Shown in pieces: positions 18,760 to 26,776 of a stretch of DNA of 40,440 nucleotides. Position numbers and translations under genes: made by a program. Position 1 is the stretch's first letter; the number at the start of each line of letters is the position of its first letter. A model generated the notes under the pieces. It was not told where the DNA came from. It searched no databases and saw only the letters and a list, made by a program, of their open reading frames with translations. Origin of the DNA: Candidatus Woesebacteria bacterium (GTDB lineage Bacteria; Patescibacteriota; Microgenomatia; UBA8517); the NCBI GenBank assembly GCA_020060845.1, contig JAGUZK010000042.1, positions 1 to 40,440 of the forward strand, in the 5' to 3' direction.

Positions 18760-21033
18760 ATGCCTGCCTATAAACCTCTTGTTCTTTTTTTTAAGGATGT
18801 AGATAAGGATAGTCTTCCTGAGGTTGGTGGCAAGGGGGCTAATTTGGGCGAGATGACCCAGGCTGGTTTCCCTGTCCCAAATGGATTTGCAGTTACAGTT
18901 GCCTCGTATGATATTTTCCTTGAGGAGAATCTGATATCGCAAAAGATTAACGATATTCTAAAGGTTACAAATGTTGATAATCCTGAAGAACTAAATTCCA
19001 CATCTGAAAAGATACAAAAAATAATTTTACACTCTGATATTCCATCCCAAGTAAAAAAAGAAATATTAAGAGCGTACTGGAAGTTGTCGGGTGCTTTTCA
19101 GAAAAGCTTAGTGGCAGTACGTTCTTCAGCAACTGCTGAGGATTTGCCAGGTGCAAGCTTTGCTGGGCAGCAAGCTACGTTTTTGAATATTAGAGGTGAT
19201 ACTAATTTACTTTTGGCAGTTAGGGAGTGTTGGGCGTCGCTTTATACTGCAAGGGCAATTTTTTATAGGGTACAAAATAAGATTAGTCATGAGAAGGTCA
19301 AGATTTCAGTAATTGTGCAAAAGATGGTTCAGTCTGAGGTGTCGGGGGTAATGTTTACTATTGATCCAGTGACGAACGATAAGGACAGAATTATCATAGA
19401 GGCTGTTTGGGGATTGGGGGAGATGATTGTCCAGGGGTCAGTTGTCCCCGACCGTTATGTTGTACAGAAAGAAACTTTTGATATTTTGTCGAAGGAAATT
19501 TCCGATCAGTCAATCCAGCTAGTTAAGAAGGGATTGGAGACAAAACAGATGGAAGTCCCCAAAAGCATAAGGGATAAACAAAAGCTTTCTGATGATGAGA
19601 TCATAAAACTTGCTAAGATTGCAGATAAACTACAAAAGCATTATTACTTTCCTCAGGATATTGAATGGGCAAAAGAAAAAGATAAGTTGTTTATCGTCCA
19701 GACAAGACCGGTCACCACAGTTAAGGAGGCTAAGAAAAAGGCCTCTTCGGATTACAAAACTGCAGATGCTCCAATTCTAACAGGTGCAGGAGCAAGCCCT
19801 GGAATTGGCACAGGCGCAGTTAGAATATTAAAAAGCCCCAAGGAAATAAATAAAGTAAAAGATGGTGATGTTTTAGTTGCTCCAATGACATCACCAGATT
19901 ATGTGCCTGCAATGAAAAAGGCTTCGGCAATAATCACAGATGAGGGTGGTCAGACCTCACATGCGGCAATAGTATCCCGCGAGCTTGGGATTCCTTGTGT
20001 TGTTGGTACAAAAGAGGCTACCCATGTTTTGAAGGATGAAAGTATTGTTACTGTTGATGGTTCAAGGGGCTTTGTCTACCTAGGCGGAAAGGTGAAAATT
20101 GTCGAAAAGAAGATTACTCCCGATACAGTCAAGGATTTGAAAACCGCAACAAAAATCTACGTTAATCTTGCTGAGAAGGAGCTGGCAAGTGAAGTTGCTA
20201 GAAGAAATGTAGATGGAGTGGGACTTCTTAGGGCTGAGTTTATGATAGCCGGGATTGGAATACATCCAAAAGAAGCAATCAAGAATAAAAAACAGGGCGA
20301 TTTTATCGAAAAACTAGCAAAGGATATGCAAGTTTTCTGCAAGGCTTTTTATCCAAGACCTGTAGTCTATCGAGCTACCGACTTCAAGACTAATGAGTAT
20401 CGTTCACTCCCAGGGGGAGAGTCTTGGGAGCCGGTTGAGGCAAACCCAATGCTCGGATTTAGGGGGGCATATCGTTATATTCAATCACCTGAAGTCTTTA
20501 ATCTTGAGATCCAAGCAATTAAGAGAGTCCGTTCAAAATACAACAATTTATGGCTGATGATACCTTTTGTACGTTCGCCATTGGAGCTTCAGAAAGTCAG
20601 GCGATTGGTTGCTACAGAAGGTCTTTTTGAAAGTCCTACGTTTAAGTTTTGGATGATGGTAGAAATTCCTGTAAATGTCATTCAGATTGAAGATTTTATA
20701 AAGGTTGGGATTGATGGGGTGTCGATTGGAAGCAATGATCTGACTATGCTTACTACTGGAACTGATCGAGATAATGCTGAGGTTGCTAACGCTTTTGATG
20801 AACGTTCTCCTGCTGTCCTTTGGTCACTAAGGCGGGTAATTAAAAAGTGTAGGAAACATGGGGTTACTACATCAATTTGTGGGCAGGCTCCATCTAGCTA
20901 CGATGATTTGGTTTACAAGTTAGTTAGGTACGGAGTTACCAGTATTTCGGTCAATCCTGATGCTATTGATAGAGTTAGATCGGTTGTTTACGAAGCGGAA
21001 AAGGAACTTGTATCAAGGAAGAAAATGTTGTAG
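18760..21033 (+). CDS. ppsA: Phosphoenolpyruvate synthase
   Basis: 'EVGGKGANLGEMTQAGFPVPNGFAVT', 'AVRSSATAEDLPGASFAGQQATFLN', 'GGQTSHAAIVSRELGIPCVVG', 'SIGSNDLTMLTTGTDRDN'. Confidence 0.96.
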   Translation: MPAYKPLVLFFKDVDKDSLPEVGGKGANLGEMTQAGFPVPNGFAVTVASYDIFLEENLISQKINDILKVTNVDNPEELNSTSEKIQKIILHSDIPSQVKKEILRAYWKLSGAFQKSLVAVRSSATAEDLPGASFAGQQATFLNIRGDTNLLLAVRECWASLYTARAIFYRVQNKISHEKVKISVIVQKMVQSEVSGVMFTIDPVTNDKDRIIIEAVWGLGEMIVQGSVVPDRYVVQKETFDILSKEISDQSIQLVKKGLETKQMEVPKSIRDKQKLSDDEIIKLAKIADKLQKHYYFPQDIEWAKEKDKLFIVQTRPVTTVKEAKKKASSDYKTADAPILTGAGASPGIGTGAVRILKSPKEINKVKDGDVLVAPMTSPDYVPAMKKASAIITDEGGQTSHAAIVSRELGIPCVVGTKEATHVLKDESIVTVDGSRGFVYLGGKVKIVEKKITPDTVKDLKTATKIYVNLAEKELASEVARRNVDGVGLLRAEFMIAGIGIHPKEAIKNKKQGDFIEKLAKDMQVFCKAFYPRPVVYRATDFKTNEYRSLPGGESWEPVEANPMLGFRGAYRYIQSPEVFNLEIQAIKRVRSKYNNLWLMIPFVRSPLELQKVRRLVATEGLFESPTFKFWMMVEIPVNVIQIEDFIKVGIDGVSIGSNDLTMLTTGTDRDNAEVANAFDERSPAVLWSLRRVIKKCRKHGVTTSICGQAPSSYDDLVYKLVRYGVTSISVNPDAIDRVRSVVYEAEKELVSRKKML

Positions 21034-21043
21034 TTTTATTTAT

Positions 21044-22315
21044 ATGAGTAAGGTTTCAAAAGTTTGGTCTAGACAAATTCTTGATTCAAGAGGCTTGCCC
21101 ACTGTGGAAACTGTTGTTCAACTTGATACGGGACACACAGCTGTTGCTTCAGTGCCTGCAGGAACTTCTACTGGGACATACGAAGCTGTCGAATTGCGCG
21201 ACAATGACCCTGCTAACTATGACGGTAAAGGAGTCTCGAAAGCTGTAGCAAATGTAAATGAGACGTTAGGGCCTGGGATTTGGGGTCTTGATTGCACTGA
21301 CCAAGCCACAATTGATCAAAGACTTATTGAGCTTGATGGAACCAAAAATAAATCAAAATACGGTGCAAATGCTATTCTTTCTGTTTCTATCGCCTGTACA
21401 AAATGTGCTGCCATTGTTCAAAACATCCCTCTTTATAATTGGATAAATACACTCTCTAAAAGGGCTGGTGTTGATGCTAAGGTTCGAGTCCCTACACCTG
21501 TGTTTAACATGATTAATGGAGGGCTTCATGGAGCTGGGAACTTGGATTTCCAGGAGTTTCATGTAATTCCAGCAACTTCTAAAACTTATTCTGAGGCTCT
21601 CAAGATTGGTGTTGAAATTTACATTAAACTTGGAAAAAATCTTGAAAGGCGAGGGGCTATTCACTCGGTTGGAGATGAGGGTGGATATGCTCCAAACTTA
21701 TTTACAAATGCTGATGCTCTTGAGGTAATTTTTGAGTCAATTAAAGAGTCAAATTATCAAATCGGAAGGGATGTTTTTCTTGGTCTTGATGTAGCTGCGT
21801 CATTTTTCTATAAGAACGGCAGTTATTCAATAAGAGATAAGTCAAATCCTCTAAATGATGATGCTCTTATCGACTACTACAAGTACTTGAACAGCCAGTA
21901 TCACCTTTCGCACATTGAGGACCCTCTCCATGAAGACTCCTGGGAGAGCTGGAAAAAGCTGTATGAGGCTTTTAAGGGACAACTAACTGTTGTGGGTGAC
22001 GACCTGCTTGTTACAAATCAGGAAAGGGTAGAAAAGGCAATTAATGAAAAAGCTTGCGATGCGATTTTGGTTAAGCCCAATCAAGTTGGAACGGTGTGGG
22101 AAACCTTGCTTGTTGTAAAGAAAGCAAGAGACGCCGGTTGGAAAGTGATCACCTCTCATAGGTCTGGTGAGACCAACGACTGGTTTATTGCGGATTTTGC
22201 TTCCGGCACTGGAAGTGATTTTGCAAAGTTCGGGGCACCCTGTAGGGGTGAAAGGGTTGCCAAGTATAATCGTCTTCTTAGCATTGAGGCTGAGCTTGCT
22301 TCTGGGCAAAAGTAG
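21044..22315 (+). CDS. eno: Enolase
   Basis: 'ARQILDSRGLPTVET', 'VGDEGGYAPNLF', 'DAILVKPNQVGTVWETL', 'TSHRSGETND'; ATG at 21044 preferred over ORF-track start. Confidence 0.95.
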   Translation: MSKVSKVWSRQILDSRGLPTVETVVQLDTGHTAVASVPAGTSTGTYEAVELRDNDPANYDGKGVSKAVANVNETLGPGIWGLDCTDQATIDQRLIELDGTKNKSKYGANAILSVSIACTKCAAIVQNIPLYNWINTLSKRAGVDAKVRVPTPVFNMINGGLHGAGNLDFQEFHVIPATSKTYSEALKIGVEIYIKLGKNLERRGAIHSVGDEGGYAPNLFTNADALEVIFESIKESNYQIGRDVFLGLDVAASFFYKNGSYSIRDKSNPLNDDALIDYYKYLNSQYHLSHIEDPLHEDSWESWKKLYEAFKGQLTVVGDDLLVTNQERVEKAINEKACDAILVKPNQVGTVWETLLVVKKARDAGWKVITSHRSGETNDWFIADFASGTGSDFAKFGAPCRGERVAKYNRLLSIEAELASGQK

Positions 22316-22343
22316 TTTCTAAGCTTATACTGGTTCTAATAAT

Positions 22344-23975
22344 ATGGCATTTACACCTAGGTTTGTTATTCTTTCGATCCTTGATGGCTGGGGAATTGCA
22401 CCTCCGGGAGCTGGCAATGCGATAACACTGGCTAGTACTCCGAATATGAATAAATTTATGGCCCAATACCCACATACTGAGCTTGAAGCTGCAGGACAAG
22501 CTGTAGGCCTTCCAAGAGGTGAGGATGGCAACACCGAGACTGGTCACATAAATTTAGGAGCAGGCAGAATTGTTTATCAGGATCTAGAAAGGATAAATAT
22601 GTCAATTTCGGATGGCACTTTTTTCAAGAATGAGGTTTTTCTTTCTGCAATAGATCACGCCCGCAAAAACGGATCAAATGTTCACATAATGGGGCTTGTT
22701 GGTAATGGGGGGGTACACTCAAACCTCAACCATCTGTATGCGTTGATTCACCTAATGTCCATAAATAATTTTGATAGAGTATTTTTACATCTTTTTACCG
22801 ATGGGAGAGACTCGCCCCAGACATCTGCAAAAGCAATACTTGCAAATATTGAAATACTTCTTAGAAAAGAGAAGGTGGGCAAAATTTCCTCAATAATGGG
22901 AAGGTATTGGGCTATGGATAGAGATCAGAGGTGGGATAGAACAAAAAAAGCGTATATGGCATTGACACATGGGGAAGGACAAGTATCTGAGGGCTTTACA
23001 CAAGCTTTAGAGAGTTATTACTCACAAGGCATAACCGACGAGTTTATTGAGCCAACCCTTTTTAAGGATTCCCAAGGCAAACTTAATTTAATAAAGGATG
23101 GTGATAGTGTAATCTTTTTTAACTTTAGAGTAGATAGACCGCGTCAATTAAGCAAGGTCTTCATTTTTGACGATTTTCAAAAGGCAGCTGTAGATACAGA
23201 TAGTAATCCTTATAAGAAAGCACCAACAGACACGCTGAATACACGGATATTTGACAGAGGAAGAAAGATCAAAAATCTATTTTTTGTCACTATGACAGAG
23301 TATAGTAAATCATTGACCAAAGAGGGAGCTAAGGTTGCTTTTCCTCCTGAAGTTGTAGATATGCCATTAAGCCAGGTTATATCAATAAATGGTTTTAGGC
23401 AATTAAAGATTACAGAATCCGAAAAGGAAAGATTCATCACTTTTTATTTCAATGGATATCGTGAACTTCCCTTTCCTCTTGAAGAAAGAATCATAGTTCC
23501 CTCTAGCAAGGTTCCAACGTACGATCAGATTCCTCAGATGAAAGCACAGGAAATAACTAAACTCCTGCTTGATAATGTAGTAACTGGAGATTATAAATTT
23601 GCCCTTGTTAATTTTCCAAATGCTGACATGGTAGGCCACACGGGAAATATAGGCCCCACTGTCAAAGCTATTGAGACAGTTGATATGCAGTTAGGTATAA
23701 TTGCTAATTTCGTTCTTGCTTATGACGGTGTATTGGTAATAACAGCCGACCATGGCAACGCTGAAGAAATGATAAATATTATTACTGGTGAGATAGATAC
23801 CGAACATAGCACAAACAACGTTCCGTTTATATGTGTCTGTAGGCCTTTTTTTGGTAAGTCACAGAGGCTAAGGGCCGGAATTCTGGCAGATGTTGCACCT
23901 ACTATCCTTAATTTGATGAAATTGCCAGTTCCGGGCGCAATGACGGGCAGAAATCTTCTTAAAGAGGTTCTGTAA
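22344..23975 (+). CDS. gpmI: 2,3-bisphosphoglycerate-independent phosphoglycerate mutase
   Basis: 'LSILDGWGIAPPGAGNAITLA', 'GNTETGHINLGAGRIVYQDL', 'FTDGRDSPQTSA', 'MGRYWAMDRDQRWDRTKKAY', 'NFPNADMVGHTGN', 'ADHGNAEEM'. Confidence 0.95.
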   Translation: MAFTPRFVILSILDGWGIAPPGAGNAITLASTPNMNKFMAQYPHTELEAAGQAVGLPRGEDGNTETGHINLGAGRIVYQDLERINMSISDGTFFKNEVFLSAIDHARKNGSNVHIMGLVGNGGVHSNLNHLYALIHLMSINNFDRVFLHLFTDGRDSPQTSAKAILANIEILLRKEKVGKISSIMGRYWAMDRDQRWDRTKKAYMALTHGEGQVSEGFTQALESYYSQGITDEFIEPTLFKDSQGKLNLIKDGDSVIFFNFRVDRPRQLSKVFIFDDFQKAAVDTDSNPYKKAPTDTLNTRIFDRGRKIKNLFFVTMTEYSKSLTKEGAKVAFPPEVVDMPLSQVISINGFRQLKITESEKERFITFYFNGYRELPFPLEERIIVPSSKVPTYDQIPQMKAQEITKLLLDNVVTGDYKFALVNFPNADMVGHTGNIGPTVKAIETVDMQLGIIANFVLAYDGVLVITADHGNAEEMINIITGEIDTEHSTNNVPFICVCRPFFGKSQRLRAGILADVAPTILNLMKLPVPGAMTGRNLLKEVL

Positions 23976-23980
23976 CATTA

Positions 23981-24601
23981 TTATGAAGTATATTTTCTGA
24001 TTAAGCCGACTACTTTTCCTTGGATAGTTACGTTTTTGACAAATATTGGAGACATAGATGAATTTGCCGGTTCGAGTCTTATTCGAGTAGTCTCTTTGTA
24101 AAATCTTTTGAGTGTTGCCATGCCGTTGTCCAACAGAGCCACTACAATATCACCATTTTCAGCATAGTCTGACTGTTCAATGATGACATAGTCGCCGTCG
24201 CGAATTTGTTCTTCTATCATCGAGTCGCCCTTTACCTTAAGAACGTATGTGCGCCTTTTTCCTGATAGAAATGAGCTTGGGATTGGAATTGTTGAATTAG
24301 GATCAGTGAATGGTTCAATTGGAGATCCAGCGGCAATGAACCCCAATATTGGAACTTCAACTTCTCTTTCACCTATGATGGGGTTATCATCGATAATTTC
24401 TATTGACCTTATTTTACCGCCTTTTCTTTTGATTAATTTCTTTTGTTCCAATGTGATTAAGTGTTCGTGTACAGTAGCAAGTGAACTTACCCCAATTGCA
24501 TCTGCAATCTGACGAAGAGTTGGAGCCGAGCCATTAGATTGAATATATTGCCTAATAAAGTCAAGTATTTGAGACTGTCGTTTGTAAATTATTGGAGCCA
24601 T
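23981..24601 (-). CDS. lexA: LexA repressor (S24 family)
   Basis: HTH 'PTLRQIADAIGVSSLATVHEHLITLEQKKLIKRKGG', Ala-Gly cleavage site 'GFIAAGSPIEPF', catalytic 'KGDSMIEEQIRDGDYVIIE' Ser and 'MATLKRF' Lys. ATG at 24601 preferred. Confidence 0.94.
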   Translation of the reverse strand: MAPIIYKRQSQILDFIRQYIQSNGSAPTLRQIADAIGVSSLATVHEHLITLEQKKLIKRKGGKIRSIEIIDDNPIIGEREVEVPILGFIAAGSPIEPFTDPNSTIPIPSSFLSGKRRTYVLKVKGDSMIEEQIRDGDYVIIEQSDYAENGDIVVALLDNGMATLKRFYKETTRIRLEPANSSMSPIFVKNVTIQGKVVGLIRKYTS

Positions 24602-24616
24602 TTTATCACTATAATA

Positions 24617-24645
24617 TATATACAAACATAACCCGAACATGTCAA
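24617..24645 (-). promoter_or_regulatory. lexA promoter with a possible LexA-type direct repeat in the spacer
   Basis: On minus strand TTGACA-17-TATATA; the spacer contains GTTC-N7-GTTT (24624-24638). Confidence 0.55.
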
Positions 24646-24707
24646 TATGTAATTTTTGGGTTTTATTCATTTCTTTTTTGAAGAATTTTCGGTTAAAATA
24701 GTTAACT

Positions 24708-26726
24708 ATGAAAAACTTTAGACTTGGAACAAACTATAAACTAATTGATGAACAAAAAAAGGCAGTAAAAAGATTGTCGTCAAATATTTTGTCAGGTGTT
24801 AAATATCAGGTCCTTGTTGGAGTTACTGGTTCAGGCAAAACATTCACTATTGCCAACGTGATAGAAAAACTAAACATGCCGACTCTCATTTTATCCCACA
24901 ACAAAACATTAGCAGCCCAGTTGTATCAAGAATTTAGAGATTTCTTTCCTGGAAATGCTGTCTCTTATTTTGTTTCATATTATGACTACTATCAGCCAGA
25001 GGCTTATATCCCATCTACAGATACCTATATTGAGAAGGATTCCGATATAAACGAGCTTATTGATAAGTTAAGACTTAACACAACAGCAAATTTATTAAGT
25101 AGAAATGATGTGATTGTTGTTGCATCAGTTTCGTGCATATACAACATTGGTTCACCTAATGAATATGAAAAATTTACACTTGAGCTTGAGATTGGTTCTA
25201 GTCTTTCTCGAGAGAACCTAATTGAAAAGCTGATAAGTCTCCAGTATGAAAGAAATGACTTTGATTTCAAAAGAGGCACCTTCAGGATAAGAGGAGAAAA
25301 TATTGATATTTTCCCGGCTTATAAGGATGATGCAATAAGAATTAGATTATCTAGAAACCAGGTAGAATGTCTGGAAGTATTTGACCCCATAAGCGGTCAG
25401 GTGGATCAGAAAAAATCTCAGGGATTAACAAAGATGGTCCTTTACCCAGCAAAGCATTTCATTGCTGATCCCGAAAGACTTGATACTGCCCTAAGGCAGA
25501 TAGAGAACGATTTAGAAGCAAGGGTTAGTGAATTTATGTCACAAGGCAAGTACCTTGAGGCGCAAAGAATTTCACAAAGAGTTAAGTATGATTTAGAGAT
25601 GATAAGGGAAATAGGGTATGTCAAAGGTATAGAAAATTATTCAAGATATTTTGACGGAAGAAAGGCGGGAGAGGCACCATTTACGCTTCTTGATTATTTC
25701 AACAAGTCGTTTTCTGATAAATGGCTTTTAGTTGTAGATGAGAGCCATATTACATTTCCACAAGTCAGAGGGATGTATGCAGGAGATATTTCAAGAAAAA
25801 AAACCTTGATAGACTATGGATTTAGATTGCCGGCTGCATTAGACAATAGACCATTGACTTTCGATGAATTTTTAAGGAGAATTCCACGTTTTATTGCAAC
25901 AAGTGCTACTCCAGATGAGTGGGAACTCAGTATGGCCAAAAAAGAGGGAGTTGTTGAACAATTGGTTCGTCCAACGGGCATTCCCGACCCAATTGTAGAA
26001 ATAAGACCAACCTCTAATCAAGTAACTGACGTCATTGAGGAAATAAAAAAAACTGCAAAGAAAGGGCAACGTACTCTGGTCACAACTCTTACAAAAAGAA
26101 TGGCTGAAGAGCTGTCAAAATTTCTTCAAGAAAAGGGCATTGTAGTCAATTATCTACATTCAGATATTGAGACGCTTGAAAGAAGTACTATTTTAGATGA
26201 TTTGAGACGTGGAAAGTACGACGTAATTGTAGGAGTAAATTTACTAAGGGAGGGTCTTGATCTTCCAGAGGTTTCTCTTGTTGTGATCATGGATGCAGAT
26301 AAGGAAGGATTTTTGCGAAGCAAAGTGAGTCTAATTCAAACAATGGGTAGGGCAGCTAGACACTTGGAAGGACGAGTAATTCTCTATGCTGACACGATAA
26401 CTAAATCTATGAGGGAGGCTCTTGAAGAGATTGAAAGAAGAAGAAAATATCAAATCTCCTATAATAGGCTCCATAAGATAACTCCGACTTCAATAGTCAA
26501 ACCTATAAGGGAAAAATTAGTTGAGGATGATGTTTCTTTACAGGCTTCATCAAACGTTGTTGTAAATTCATTTTTAGATGTAGATGTCTCTTCCCTTACT
26601 CCGGGTGAAAAAAGAAAACTGCTATCTAGATTGCAGAAGGAAATGAAGGTGGCTGCTAGTAATCTTGAGTTTGAGCTGGCTATAGAGATCAGAGAAACCT
26701 TAAAAAGAATTAAGGAAAGTCTTTAG
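24708..26726 (+). CDS. uvrB: Excinuclease ABC subunit B
   Basis: 'LVGVTGSGKTFTIANVI', 'YFVSYYDYYQPEAYIPSTDTYIEKDS', 'VDESHITFPQVRGMYAGD'; C-terminal UVR motif. Confidence 0.97.
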   Translation: MKNFRLGTNYKLIDEQKKAVKRLSSNILSGVKYQVLVGVTGSGKTFTIANVIEKLNMPTLILSHNKTLAAQLYQEFRDFFPGNAVSYFVSYYDYYQPEAYIPSTDTYIEKDSDINELIDKLRLNTTANLLSRNDVIVVASVSCIYNIGSPNEYEKFTLELEIGSSLSRENLIEKLISLQYERNDFDFKRGTFRIRGENIDIFPAYKDDAIRIRLSRNQVECLEVFDPISGQVDQKKSQGLTKMVLYPAKHFIADPERLDTALRQIENDLEARVSEFMSQGKYLEAQRISQRVKYDLEMIREIGYVKGIENYSRYFDGRKAGEAPFTLLDYFNKSFSDKWLLVVDESHITFPQVRGMYAGDISRKKTLIDYGFRLPAALDNRPLTFDEFLRRIPRFIATSATPDEWELSMAKKEGVVEQLVRPTGIPDPIVEIRPTSNQVTDVIEEIKKTAKKGQRTLVTTLTKRMAEELSKFLQEKGIVVNYLHSDIETLERSTILDDLRRGKYDVIVGVNLLREGLDLPEVSLVVIMDADKEGFLRSKVSLIQTMGRAARHLEGRVILYADTITKSMREALEEIERRRKYQISYNRLHKITPTSIVKPIREKLVEDDVSLQASSNVVVNSFLDVDVSSLTPGEKRKLLSRLQKEMKVAASNLEFELAIEIRETLKRIKESL

Positions 26727-26776
26727 TCTTATTTGTTATACTGATTGGCCACAATAAGGTCTGTGGAGGAAGTATC

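Noticed and set aside
24602-24707. Gram-positive SOS box (CGAAC-N4-GTTCG) upstream of lexA/uvrB
   Set aside because: Only half-site GAAC is present; no palindrome. The direct-repeat interpretation is reported instead as tentative.
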